Source: Rhodospirillales bacterium | GTDB taxonomy: Bacteria; Pseudomonadota; Alphaproteobacteria; Rhodospirillales; Thalassospiraceae | Reading direction: 5' to 3' | Assembly: GCA_019634165.1 (NCBI GenBank) | Contig: JAHQVT010000002.1 | Coordinates: 186,001-250,000 of the forward strand | DNA: 64,000 nucleotides | Part shown: positions 1 to 8,932 of the stretch, in pieces | Layout: every line of letters begins with the position of its first letter | Position numbering within the stretch: position 1 is the stretch's first letter | The notes under the pieces: generated by a model | Told to the model about the DNA's origin: nothing | Databases searched by the model: none | Seen by the model: the letters and a program-made list of their open reading frames with translations, nothing else | Program-made: the position numbers and the translations under genes

Positions 1-45
1 CGGCTCGTCATCGACAACAAGAATTCGATGTTCTGCTTCAACCAC
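1..45 (-). CDS. Response regulator, N-terminal fragment (runs off the window)
   Basis: Reading leftward from a GTG at 45-43 gives fifteen codons, VVEAEHRILVVDDEP, before the window ends. The hydrophobic strand followed by Asp-Asp-Glu-Pro is the signature opening of a two-component receiver domain, in which the two aspartates bind Mg2+. A strong purine-rich ribosome site (AGGGGAGA, complement of 51-58) lies five bases upstream of the GTG, which supports translation from this codon. The phosphorylation site, output domain and function are outside the window, so it cannot be said whether this is a DNA-binding regulator or a single-domain receiver. Confidence 0.75.
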   Translation of the reverse strand, partial: MVEAEHRILVVDDEP

Positions 46-59
46 GGAACTCTCCCCTA

Positions 60-74
60 TGACTTAATAAGTCA
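60..74. promoter_or_regulatory. 15-bp palindrome just upstream of the response-regulator start
   Basis: TGACTTA-A-TAAGTCA is a perfect inverted repeat of seven bases around one central base, directly next to the ribosome site of the leftward response regulator. Its position in the 5' leader or promoter suggests an operator, possibly autoregulatory. No binding protein can be named. Confidence 0.35.
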
Positions 75-483
75 TCGTTCTCATCTATTCAAAATACTAT
101 ACATAAGTATTAATTCAATCAACATCCTGTACGATCAGAAATGGCAAAGCGATCAATCCGCCGTCTGTTTCTTTGAACTGCCAATTGATATAATTGAATT
201 ATTTGCTTTGATAATACTCAGTTGCAGTTCAAATTTTTTAATCCGAATGGCATTTTCAAGTGCCATTTTCATTCAACTATCAGGCGAATCGAACAGATAA
301 CATCCCCCTCGAAAGAATAGTCTCGCGATACAGCACTCATATCTTGGCCAATGTGCACGCATATAAGAAATGTCCTGCGGCATTAGTGCATAACGGGAAT
401 GCTCGTCTGAATGCAGATTGCGATATCGCAGTGTCACCAAGTTGCTAATATTTCCCCATCTACTTCCGCAGCAGGAGCCTGTG
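75..483. other. Non-coding gap, A+T-rich, divergent promoters expected
   Basis: About 400 bp separate the divergently transcribed response regulator and TauE-type exporter. I see no convincing gene. It holds a small hairpin (AATGGCA at 246-252 pairing with TGCCATT at 261-267, no T-run) and long A+T-rich stretches that could carry promoters for both directions. No promoter can be assigned with confidence. Confidence 0.5.
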
Positions 484-1245
484 GTGCATATGGATGATTT
501 TTTCTGGTGGATTGTTCTGATCGGGTTCGTCGCGCAGTTGGTTGATGGTGCGCTTGGCATGGCCTATGGGCTGACATCAACATCGCTTCTGATCACAATG
601 GGCCTTCCACCGGCACAAGCCAGTGCCACAGTTCATGCCGCTGAAATTGCGACAACGGCGGTGTCTGGCACCGCACACCATTTTTCGCGAAATGTTGATT
701 GGCGCATGGTGCGCGTTCTGGCGATTTCCGGTGCAATTGGTGGATGTGCAGGTGCTGCCTTGCTTTCTTCTGGATTGGGCAAATACCTTGCGCCAATTGT
801 TGCCTTATACCTTTCCGCACTCGGCGTTCTGGTCATTGTCAAAGCCGTGCGCAAGGTTCAGCCGCCTGCTGCTATGCGGGGCTTAACGCCACTTGGTTTC
901 GTTGGGGGTTTTCTTGACGCGGTTGGCGGCGGTGGTTGGGGGCCTATTGTCTCAAGCACCCTTGTCTATCGCGCCAATGAAACCCGCCGCATGTTGGGCA
1001 CGTCTGCCGCGGCCGAGTTTTTTGTAACCGTCGCTATCACAATCACATTTGCCGGTTCGTTTGGACTTGAAAGCTTTGGGATGGCCGCCCTTGCGCTTAT
1101 CATTGGCGGCGTTCCGGCCGCCCCGATGGCGGCCGTTTTGGTCAAAGTCATCCCGCGAAAGCCGCTTATGATCGCCGTGGGCGTTTTGATTGTCGTTCTT
1201 GGGATTGTCGGCATGTATCGCTTTGCGAATGCCTTAATAGCTTAA
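484..1245 (+). CDS. Sulfite exporter TauE/SafE family membrane protein
   Basis: About 250 residues with roughly eight hydrophobic segments. The first runs straight into an Asp-Gly-Ala-Leu-Gly-Met motif and a second conserved GGGGWGP region begins the other half, the internal duplication typical of TauE/SafE (DUF81) permeases. Known members export sulfite, sulfoacetate or other organosulfur anions, but substrates are poorly predicted from sequence. Start: AGGAG at 473-477 favours GTG 484 (six-base spacer) over GTG 481 or ATG 490; an in-frame ATG at 418 lacks such a site and would add a non-hydrophobic leader. The gene ends convergently with prmA, the stop codons sharing two bases. No sulfur-metabolism gene is adjacent, so the substrate is unknown. 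Confidence 0.85.
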   Translation: MHMDDFFWWIVLIGFVAQLVDGALGMAYGLTSTSLLITMGLPPAQASATVHAAEIATTAVSGTAHHFSRNVDWRMVRVLAISGAIGGCAGAALLSSGLGKYLAPIVALYLSALGVLVIVKAVRKVQPPAAMRGLTPLGFVGGFLDAVGGGGWGPIVSSTLVYRANETRRMLGTSAAAEFFVTVAITITFAGSFGLESFGMAALALIIGGVPAAPMAAVLVKVIPRKPLMIAVGVLIVVLGIVGMYRFANALIA

Positions 1246-2123
1246 CCCACCAAAAGCGTTGTCCAGTTTTCAACCTTGAGCCGCTTGATCAATGACAAGC
1301 CAACTTCGCGATAGGCTGACAGAACAAACTGTTCTTGATGTGACAAAAGCCCCGACAAAACCACCACACCATCTTGGGAAAGCGTGTTGCTAAGATCATG
1401 GGCCATTGCACGCAACGGACGGGCAAGAATATTGGCACAAATGATGTCGTAATACCCGGCATCGCGAATGCGGGTATCTTGAAAACCGTTTGAATGAATG
1501 GCGGTTACCAAATCAGAAATCTTGTTGATTTTGGCATTTTCGCGGGCAACGCGAACCGATGCAGCATCAATGTCGGCCATCATCACAGTACTGCGCCACG
1601 CCTTCGCACAGGCCATTCCCAAAATGCCCGAACCACAGCCCATATCAAGCGCATTTAAACGCGGGCCTTTCTTGGCAACCCAATCAATCGCCGCCAGACA
1701 ACCCTTGGTCGTCTGATGTTCGCCCGACCCGAATGCCAGACCAGCATCAACCTGCAAACCGATTTTTGCGACAGGAACGCCTTCCCCCCAATGCGATCCA
1801 TGAACGTAAAAACGCCCAACTGAAATCGGCTTGAAGCTGCGCAAGTTTTCGCTGACCCAGTCTTTTGGCTCATACGTGCCGAATGTCACGATCGGGGTTT
1901 CAATCCCCACCGCCGATGCCATGATCGAAACAGCCGTTTCGACTGCTGCCTTATCAAACAGTTCGCCAGCAAAGCCTTCGATCCGCCACGGCGCCGTCGG
2001 GTCACCTTCGCGTTCGAAATGCGACAGCGCATCACAATACTCATAAAGTGCTTCGGCAAAGGCTGCTGCATATGCGCCATCAACTTCGAACTGAAAGTTA
2101 TAGCAAAGGACGGGTTCGGTCAT
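1242..2123 (-). CDS. prmA: Ribosomal protein L11 methyltransferase
   Basis: PrmA trimethylates lysines and the N-terminus of ribosomal protein L11 using S-adenosylmethionine. The 293-residue product has the family layout: a small N-terminal substrate-recognition domain, the linker motif AFGSGEHQTT, SAM motif I LDMGCGSGILGMAC, and the NILARPL segment of motif IV. Length matches the family. It lies 76 bp downstream of uvrD on the same strand and is probably co-transcribed; its 3' end overlaps the stop codon of the convergent TauE-type gene. Nothing appears degraded. Confidence 0.95.
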   Translation of the reverse strand: MTEPVLCYNFQFEVDGAYAAAFAEALYEYCDALSHFEREGDPTAPWRIEGFAGELFDKAAVETAVSIMASAVGIETPIVTFGTYEPKDWVSENLRSFKPISVGRFYVHGSHWGEGVPVAKIGLQVDAGLAFGSGEHQTTKGCLAAIDWVAKKGPRLNALDMGCGSGILGMACAKAWRSTVMMADIDAASVRVARENAKINKISDLVTAIHSNGFQDTRIRDAGYYDIICANILARPLRAMAHDLSNTLSQDGVVVLSGLLSHQEQFVLSAYREVGLSLIKRLKVENWTTLLVG

Positions 2124-2199
2124 ATCGCTTCTCGCTTGTCTGGGCTGCTTGCGATTGCTGCCCGGTTAGATCGCTATTGCGTAAATATTGCTTCGGGGC

Positions 2200-4557
2200 T
2201 TACCCCGGTAGAATAAAGCTGTCGACCACTTTCTTTGTCCCGACACCTTCGAAATGGATTTCCAGCTTGTTGCCATCAACCGCGCGAACAGTTCCCGGAC
2301 CGAATTTGCGATGTCGCACCGTATCACCAACTTTGTATTTCGATGATTTCGAATTGGTGGAATAGCTGGTTTCACCATCTGGCTTAACATCAATGACGTT
2401 TTTGCGCACACGATCCTGCCAGCCGCTTGAGGCAAATTTGCGCTCCCCTGCTCCTGCTACCGGGTTTCGGTTGGCTTTGCCGTCATCCGCCCAGCTTGGC
2501 ATTTTCATCCAGTCATCCGAACCCCACGCGCCGGGTGAATGGTTGCCACCATGTCCACCAAGGCCGGTATCGCTGATCCGGTCGATATGTTCTTCAGGCA
2601 ATTCATCAACAAAGCGCGATGGCAAGGCAGATTGCCACTGATTGTAAATCCGCCGGTTTGCCGCATAACAGATGGTTGCGCGTTTGCGCGCACGGGTGAT
2701 CCCGACATAGGCAAGGCGGCGCTCTTCCTCAAGCCCCTTGACCCCGCTTTCATCCATCGCCCGTTGATGGGGGAAAACACCTTCTTCCCAGCCCGGCAAG
2801 AAGACATAGTCAAATTCCAGCCCCTTTGCCGCATGCAGGGTCATGATGGTTACTTTTTCTTCCGCGTCGTTCTGAACGTTTTCCATTACAAGCGAGACAT
2901 GCTCAAGGAATGTGGTCAGGTTTTCAAACTCGCCAATTGCGGAAACAAGCGCGCTTAAGTTTTCCAATCGACCGGGCGCATCAATTTCCTTGGATGAGCG
3001 CCACATATCGGTATAGCCACTTTCATCAAGGACGGCTTCGACCACCTCGACATGTGACTTTTCGCCAAGCATTTCGCGCCAGCGTTTGAAATCACCCAAA
3101 AGCCCGCCGATGCTTTGGCGCATCTTGGGTTTGAGTTCTTCGGTATCCATCAAATCCTTGGCCGCGACAGGAAGCGAAACCGCCTGATCGCGGGAATATT
3201 GATGAAGTGTCTGAAGGGTGGCTTTGCCGACACCGCGTTTGGGCACATTGACAATGCGTTCAAACGCCAAGCTGTCATCAGGTTGGGCGACAAGGCGGAT
3301 ATAAGCCAGCGCATCACGGACTTCCTGACGCTCGTAAAAGCGTGGGCCGCCGATCACGCGGTACGGAATACCAAGCGTAATCAACCGTTCTTCAAATTCG
3401 CGGGTCTGGAAACCGGCACGAACCAAGATGGCCATCTGGGAAGAACCTATGCCCTTGGTCTGAAGGTCTTCGATGTCTTGACCAATCAGGCGTGCCTCGG
3501 CCTCGCCATCCCAAACGCCTTTAACCAAGACTTTCTCGCCGGCATCGATTTCTGTCCAAAGCTGTTTTCCCAGACGACCATCATTGAAGGTGATCAGTTT
3601 GGATGCAGCGGCCAGAATATGCGGTGTGGAACGATAATTCTGTTCCAGCTTAACGACTTTCGCCCCCGGAAAATCGGTCTCGAACCGCAAGATGTTGCCG
3701 ACTTCCGCCCCACGCCAGCTATAGATCGCCTGATCGTCATCGCCAACACAGCAGATGTTTCGATGGGCCATCGCCATAGCACGCAGCCAAAGATACTGCG
3801 CAACGTTGGTATCTTGATACTCGTCAACCAGAATATAGCGGAAGGTATTTTGGTATTGTTTGAGGATTTCCGGATGCTTTTGAAACAAGGTCAGGCAATG
3901 CAGCAACAGATCACCAAAATCGCACGCATTTAGAACCTTGAGCCGTTCCTGATAAATCTTATAAAGGTGCTTTGCTCCGCCATTGGCGAATTCGACACTT
4001 TCATTGACCCGTTCGGGCGTAAGCCCCTTGTCTTTCCAGCGTTGAATGATCCCCATCAACTGCTTGGCTGGCCATTTCTTGGGATCAATCTGTTCGGCAT
4101 CCATGATTTGCTTAAGCAAACGGACCTGATCATCGCTATCAAGAATGGTGAAGTTTGATTGCAGCCCGATCAAATCGGCATGACGGCGGAGCAATCGGGC
4201 AGAGAGTGAGTGGAATGTTCCCAGCCACCATCCTTCAACCGGTCGACCAAGTGCCTGTGCCACACGTTCCTGCATTTCCTTTGCCGCACGGTTGGTAAAG
4301 GTCACGGCAAGGATTTGCTGCGGGTGCAGGCGTTCTGTTTGCGACTTGGTTTCAAGTAAATGGGCCAGACGTGTGGTCAAAACGCGGGTTTTTCCGGTTC
4401 CGGCCCCTGCCAGAACCAGTAGCGGCCCATCAAGCGTTTCCACAGCGTCGCGCTGCTCGGCATTCAGGTTGTCGAGATATGCCGGGGCCGGTGCATCTGT
4501 AAGGCGCATTTCCGGGCTGGCGGCGAATTCATCAATTTCGAAGGGATCATCCATCAT
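2200..4557 (-). CDS. uvrD: DNA helicase UvrD/PcrA (superfamily 1)
   Basis: A 3'-5' SF1A helicase used in nucleotide excision repair, mismatch repair and removal of stalled complexes. All helicase motifs are visible: Walker A GAGTGKT (about residues 51-57), VDEYQDTN (motif II), GDDDQAIYSWRGA (III), QNYRS (IV), TLHAAKGLEFDYVF (V) and LAYVGITRARK (VI). The C-terminus carries the Tudor-like RNA polymerase-binding domain, VGDTVRHRKFGPGTV. Start: tandem ATGs at 4557 and 4554 begin MMDDPFEIDEF; the open frame continues upstream to 4728, but that stretch is not helicase-like. The length of about 785 residues is normal. It is the first gene of a probable uvrD-prmA pair. Confidence 0.95.
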   Translation of the reverse strand: MMDDPFEIDEFAASPEMRLTDAPAPAYLDNLNAEQRDAVETLDGPLLVLAGAGTGKTRVLTTRLAHLLETKSQTERLHPQQILAVTFTNRAAKEMQERVAQALGRPVEGWWLGTFHSLSARLLRRHADLIGLQSNFTILDSDDQVRLLKQIMDAEQIDPKKWPAKQLMGIIQRWKDKGLTPERVNESVEFANGGAKHLYKIYQERLKVLNACDFGDLLLHCLTLFQKHPEILKQYQNTFRYILVDEYQDTNVAQYLWLRAMAMAHRNICCVGDDDQAIYSWRGAEVGNILRFETDFPGAKVVKLEQNYRSTPHILAAASKLITFNDGRLGKQLWTEIDAGEKVLVKGVWDGEAEARLIGQDIEDLQTKGIGSSQMAILVRAGFQTREFEERLITLGIPYRVIGGPRFYERQEVRDALAYIRLVAQPDDSLAFERIVNVPKRGVGKATLQTLHQYSRDQAVSLPVAAKDLMDTEELKPKMRQSIGGLLGDFKRWREMLGEKSHVEVVEAVLDESGYTDMWRSSKEIDAPGRLENLSALVSAIGEFENLTTFLEHVSLVMENVQNDAEEKVTIMTLHAAKGLEFDYVFLPGWEEGVFPHQRAMDESGVKGLEEERRLAYVGITRARKRATICYAANRRIYNQWQSALPSRFVDELPEEHIDRISDTGLGGHGGNHSPGAWGSDDWMKMPSWADDGKANRNPVAGAGERKFASSGWQDRVRKNVIDVKPDGETSYSTNSKSSKYKVGDTVRHRKFGPGTVRAVDGNKLEIHFEGVGTKKVVDSFILPG

Positions 4558-4748
4558 GGCGGCATATATATCACGCTGTGTTCCGAGGGCCAGTCTTGCA
4601 TCAAACCCGACCGAGTAATTTTTTACATTCTGCAACAAATCAAGAACATCACCCACCCTTTTCGCAGCACACCAAAATTTTTGCGCCAGTTTTGTCGGCC
4701 TTGCACGTGAGTCCCCATAACACCCCAACTCATAACGAAGGCTGGAAA

Positions 4749-5540
4749 ATGAATGGCATCAACGGCATGAATAGCAGCATCGCGCAAATACTTGGCCCAA
4801 ACAGCCAAAGTGCCAGTTCATCGCAAAGCAGCGATAGCGCTTCGGGAGTTGAAGCATATGGCGGGTTTGCACCATTTAACCTGCAAGACAGCGGTGCGAC
4901 CAATAGCGACACCCTGTCTGAGCTTACCTCGCAAAGCGAAGCAGTAACTGGCCAACTTTCAAATTCGATCATGTCCATGCTGCTGGAGTTACAAGAAACC
5001 AGCACGACGACAGATGGCTCTACCGGCTTTGACGCCCAGCAACTGTTTTCGGACATGGATACCGACGGTGACGGAACCCTGACCAAAGATGAATTCATGG
5101 CCGCCGCCCCGGATGATGTCACAGAAGAAATGTCAGAAAATCTTTGGAATGTGATGGCCGGGTCGGATGCCGAAAGCATTTCCGAAGACGACTATCTTGC
5201 ATCAATGACACCACCAACAGGTGCCATGCCCGCAACGCAGTCCGATGAAGCTGATAGCGTGATGGCCGGGGTTGCTACCGCAGTTGGCGAAGACGGCACC
5301 TATGACCCACTTGATACCAACGAAGACGGTGTTGTCAGCCTTTCAGAAATTATGGCCGCAGCACCACAGGAAGCATCCCCGTCTGACCGCAACAGCGAAA
5401 GCAAGCAGGATGCCTTAAGCGAGACAGTTAATACCGAACAACGGGCAGATGTCCCCCGCGATGGTCAACCGATGACAGATGGCATTGACCCACGCAACGA
5501 AGCTTTTGGGTCAAAACTGATGGCACAGGTTATAGGCTGA
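4749..5540 (+). CDS. EF-hand calcium-binding protein
   Basis: A 263-residue, acidic, Ser/Gln/Asp-rich protein without a visible signal peptide or membrane segment. Two canonical EF-hand loops are present: DTDGDGTLTKDE (residues 104-115) and DTNEDGVVSLSE (189-200), each with Asp/Asn at 1, 3 and 5, Gly at 6, a hydrophobic residue at 8 and Glu at 12. A degenerate loop may lie between them (around EDDYL). The rest is low-complexity and predicted disordered. GAAGG at 4737-4741 with a seven-base spacer fixes the ATG at 4749. It is transcribed alone, toward the glycan island. The role is unknown; calcium sensing or extracellular structural use are possibilities. Confidence 0.8.
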   Translation: MNGINGMNSSIAQILGPNSQSASSSQSSDSASGVEAYGGFAPFNLQDSGATNSDTLSELTSQSEAVTGQLSNSIMSMLLELQETSTTTDGSTGFDAQQLFSDMDTDGDGTLTKDEFMAAAPDDVTEEMSENLWNVMAGSDAESISEDDYLASMTPPTGAMPATQSDEADSVMAGVATAVGEDGTYDPLDTNEDGVVSLSEIMAAAPQEASPSDRNSESKQDALSETVNTEQRADVPRDGQPMTDGIDPRNEAFGSKLMAQVIG

Positions 5541-5605
5541 AGCTCCGAGCTAAAAACCACCTTGGAAGCGTCAACCTTCACTACCTTGCTATTTCTATAC
5601 TTAGA

Positions 5606-6784
5606 CTAGTTAACTTGGTACAAACCAGCGTATGCTTGCGCTTGGGCCTGTTTCGTAACACGAGCTCGATAGTATCGTGCAACTTGCCTCCTCTCAGAAT
5701 GAGAGAAAGATTCTAAGGCGACACCAGAATCACAGTTAACATAGTTTCCTGCTTTCTGGGCCAGTTTAGCAGCATCTGGAACTGCAGAATTCATAATAAC
5801 TGGCAAGCCACACAAACCATACTCTGCAAATTTCGTTGGGAAAGCAACGGCATTAAGAGGTAAATTATCCCTGATCATGAACGCGGCGTCACCTGCATTC
5901 AGATAACCATTCATTTCTTCGAGCAACGCTGACAACACAGTTACGTTCTTTCGATCTCCAACCAACCGCTTGGCTTGTTCCACCTGATTTGTCACCACCA
6001 GATAATGAACCTTCAGATCATTCGCATTTAAGTTATCAAAATACGCCAAACTTTCAGGAAACTTTTGATATTCGATCATACTTCCTCCATACACGAGAAG
6101 AAGCTCATCAGAATCAATTTTTAGCCTCGCCCGGACAGATTGGCGTAACTCCTCGTCGAAAAAGAACAAACGTTCAGAAGCAGCACCAGGAATAACGACA
6201 GCTTTCTTTGTTCCCCAAAACTTTGCCATTCTGTCTCTCAAGACCGTGGTTACAAAAATTGCGGCCTCTGCTGTACGCTCAATCATCTTTAAACGTCGAC
6301 GATAAACAGCGCCAACAATTATCGTCATGAGAAAACGTTTTAAGCCGAAAGGTAAACGGTCAATACGTTCTGCAAAGAAATCCCCACGGCAATCCCAAAT
6401 AATACCCTTCTTGGACTTACGAGCTAACACGGTGGATAACGCTGCACTATAATCAGTGCGCGCGTGAATTTTGTCGAACTCAATACCCTGTTGACTAACA
6501 AATTTGGCAAGTTTGCAACCATTGATGAATTCTGACAATGGCCAGCCAGGGCGCACACCGCGCAAGATCATCACATCACAGCCAGCAACGTCCTTAGCTC
6601 TCTGCAAATGCTCTTCAGCCTCCTCATATGCGGTCTTTGTGCATGCCAGCGTTATAATTGAGAATTCTGCAATTCCCAAATTCCTAAAAGCTCGGGCATG
6701 TTGTAAAACCTGAGAGTCAATCACTGTCGATTGCAACCCTTCAGAAAGCACAAATAGGACTCTTGGTTTCTCGACCATAACCAT
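5606..6784 (-). CDS. GT4-like glycosyltransferase, last gene of the glycan operon
   Basis: A GT-B-fold type protein of about 390 residues. The N-terminal half starts with a strand and glycine-containing loop (PRVLFVLSEG) and includes the DKIHARTDYSA segment typical of GT4 acceptor domains. The C-terminal half has the donor-domain pattern VYGGSMIEYQKFPES and a conserved Pro-Thr-Lys-Phe-Ala-Glu-Tyr motif, in which the Glu usually contacts the donor nucleotide sugar. Start is ATG 6784 or 6778; both lie inside the end of the preceding heparinase-like gene (about 40-bp overlap), so translation is probably coupled. Sugar and linkage cannot be read from sequence. Confidence 0.75.
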   Translation of the reverse strand: MVMVEKPRVLFVLSEGLQSTVIDSQVLQHARAFRNLGIAEFSIITLACTKTAYEEAEEHLQRAKDVAGCDVMILRGVRPGWPLSEFINGCKLAKFVSQQGIEFDKIHARTDYSAALSTVLARKSKKGIIWDCRGDFFAERIDRLPFGLKRFLMTIIVGAVYRRRLKMIERTAEAAIFVTTVLRDRMAKFWGTKKAVVIPGAASERLFFFDEELRQSVRARLKIDSDELLLVYGGSMIEYQKFPESLAYFDNLNANDLKVHYLVVTNQVEQAKRLVGDRKNVTVLSALLEEMNGYLNAGDAAFMIRDNLPLNAVAFPTKFAEYGLCGLPVIMNSAVPDAAKLAQKAGNYVNCDSGVALESFSHSERRQVARYYRARVTKQAQAQAYAGLYQVN

Positions 6785-8897
6785 CCGATATATTATGTTT
6801 GGCATCTAATACGTGAAGAGGCTCTATTTTAGCCCCATTAGTACGATCGAATATCTCAATACTATTAGATGATAGGACAACCATTCTCTCGACGATCCAG
6901 TCGGCACCAACTAAACGTCCAACAAAACCTTCTGGCCCAAAATAAATACACTCGGCTTTAGCCAAGTGTTTTATTTCAAACAAATCATCTGCAATATTTG
7001 CTGCAGGACAATTAATTACACGTGGAACAAAGTGAGATTTTGCATCTCTATATAGCTGTCTCAGCTTCGGGTTTGCAGTGTAAGTAAAACTTCCCGGATC
7101 CGTTATGACGGATTTTCCATCAACCACTAGTTCAATAGACAAATTATCATCATGAGCATGTCCCCAGGCCCCACCTTTCGTCGGGTCGAAGCACCTTATC
7201 GACAAATAAAACTCTTTTTCCTTCAATAGGAAAAGACCAAATTCTGGGTAACTGGCAAAACGTACATTATCACTAATACCTTTAGGGTTAGGAATTATGA
7301 TTTTGCGCTTGCACCTATTATCACTCTCTTTGAATTCCTTTAGAAATTTAGCCGCTACGGTATGAAAAGATTCCGCACTGTAGCGCTTGTCCTTCCCATC
7401 AAAAAAAGTGATTTTTTTCTGTTTAGCAAGTTGTCTTATGACAAACTGATCCAAATGGTTTTGCTCTTCACATATGTCAGAAGTCAAGCCCGCGCTGGCT
7501 GAAATTACTCCTGCTGGGTTGACTGTATCCTCACGACCATGTCGCATGATAGGCTGCAGTTTAAACAAGCGCGAAGAATCAACATCTCCTATCTGAGTGT
7601 ATCTATGGTCTGGTCTTGTAATATCCGATAAAAAACAAATAGCTTTGTATATCTTTTCTCTCACTTTCTGCGGATAAGGGGTTACTCTTTCCTCGTCCGA
7701 ATATAGCCTCAGAGGAGAACTAGGGAAAGGCGGTCGAACTGAAAGTAATGATTTTTGGTAGGACTTTAGCTGCGATATCTGCTCTCCATCAAATCCTACA
7801 GTAAGAGCAACCCCATACAACGCCATCTCCAATGTCAAACGATGATAGCCGGTTGATCCTTCGAAATTTCCCCCATCATCAAGGAACTGACGATCAGTTT
7901 CGAGGACGAGCTGATGCACCGCGAAAGCACGCCAAACACTAACTTCAGGAGTATCTGGCAAATAGCATCCCGCAAACAGCACTCCCAAGATATTAGCATA
8001 ATAATGGTTTCCGCGAGCCTGTTCTGACCACTCAAGGTTTGCCAAAATATGACGTGTTTGTGCAACAATAAATCCTTCAATAACTTCCATTGCAGCTCGG
8101 TCGAGAACCACCCCTGCACTGTGTAAAATATCAAGTGAAAGAAGAATATTTGCCCCACGTATTGCCGCCTCCATTGGCGTACGCCAGTGAATACCAAACC
8201 TCGGTGGGTTTGTGGCAACAAAGTCGAGAATTTGGGCTCTAATCTCTGCGACAAGATTCTTTACCGAACCAACTTCAAGATCATGATTTTCAGATTTAGC
8301 AATGCAGACTGATATCGCCAATTGCGGAAGATGCTGAAGCCTTGCTAATTCCCATGGGACTTTAATGTCCGCATCTAGCTTAGCCCCAATTGCAACATCC
8401 ATATACCATGTTCGGCTATCCCACCTTGCATTAGACTTAAAATCAACTTGCCAGTTTATCGGAGTGTAAGTATTTGCCGCCCAAGGCCCTTGGAAAATTA
8501 ATTGCCAAATTTTTCGGCTTTTCGACCTATTGGCCCTATTAATTTCAGCGTTAAGCCAACTTCCACTTTTGGGAAACGTGGTTTGTCCATTTATTCCTGA
8601 CTGACGATTTACGCTCTTCAGCCCACTTCCCAGAAGATCAAACTTATGAGAACAAATTTGTTCTGATAACTTACTCCAAGAATCACTAGGAATATAACCA
8701 TCCACAAACCGCTCCGAGATACGCCATCTCCAAATCCGATCAGGTCTTCTGCTATCTTGATCGAATGACACACAAATCAAGTCTCGAAGTCGTAAAGCTA
8801 AGCGCGTTACGCGGCGGCCAATTACCTCAAATGCAAACTTCCCGGCTTCAACAGGCGTTTTCCCACGAAACCTATCACTATATTTCTTGAGAAACAT
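6741..8897 (-). CDS. Heparinase II/III-like (alginate-lyase superfamily) protein
   Basis: At 718 residues it has the two-part heparinase II/III layout: an N-terminal alpha/alpha toroid (about 60-430; WRTPMEAAIRGANILLSLD and the active-site-like EQARGNHYYAN and GGNFEGSTGYHRLT segments) and a C-terminal beta-sandwich beginning GGAWGHAHDDNLSIEL with FTYTANPKLR. Family enzymes cleave uronate-containing polysaccharides by beta-elimination; Asn, His and Tyr in such segments form the active site. No signal peptide is seen, which suggests cytoplasmic action or a non-lyase role. AAGGG seven bases before ATG 8897 supports the start. Such proteins recur in glycan biosynthesis operons, where their job is not settled; here it overlaps the next glycosyltransferase gene. 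Confidence 0.8.
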   Translation of the reverse strand: MFLKKYSDRFRGKTPVEAGKFAFEVIGRRVTRLALRLRDLICVSFDQDSRRPDRIWRWRISERFVDGYIPSDSWSKLSEQICSHKFDLLGSGLKSVNRQSGINGQTTFPKSGSWLNAEINRANRSKSRKIWQLIFQGPWAANTYTPINWQVDFKSNARWDSRTWYMDVAIGAKLDADIKVPWELARLQHLPQLAISVCIAKSENHDLEVGSVKNLVAEIRAQILDFVATNPPRFGIHWRTPMEAAIRGANILLSLDILHSAGVVLDRAAMEVIEGFIVAQTRHILANLEWSEQARGNHYYANILGVLFAGCYLPDTPEVSVWRAFAVHQLVLETDRQFLDDGGNFEGSTGYHRLTLEMALYGVALTVGFDGEQISQLKSYQKSLLSVRPPFPSSPLRLYSDEERVTPYPQKVREKIYKAICFLSDITRPDHRYTQIGDVDSSRLFKLQPIMRHGREDTVNPAGVISASAGLTSDICEEQNHLDQFVIRQLAKQKKITFFDGKDKRYSAESFHTVAAKFLKEFKESDNRCKRKIIIPNPKGISDNVRFASYPEFGLFLLKEKEFYLSIRCFDPTKGGAWGHAHDDNLSIELVVDGKSVITDPGSFTYTANPKLRQLYRDAKSHFVPRVINCPAANIADDLFEIKHLAKAECIYFGPEGFVGRLVGADWIVERMVVLSSNSIEIFDRTNGAKIEPLHVLDAKHNISDGYGRETKSPICAF

Positions 8898-8932
8898 AAA
8901 TGGCCCTTAATCAAACTAAGGCTTGAAAAAAG

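Noticed and set aside
246-267. Hairpin AATGGCA/TGCCATT as a terminator
   Set aside because: Weak A+T-rich stem with no T-run and no gene ending nearby.
3115-3933. Long plus-strand open frame (272 codons) inside uvrD
   Set aside because: Lies entirely antisense to a fully conserved helicase, has no ribosome site and no recognisable product; a shadow of uvrD codon bias.
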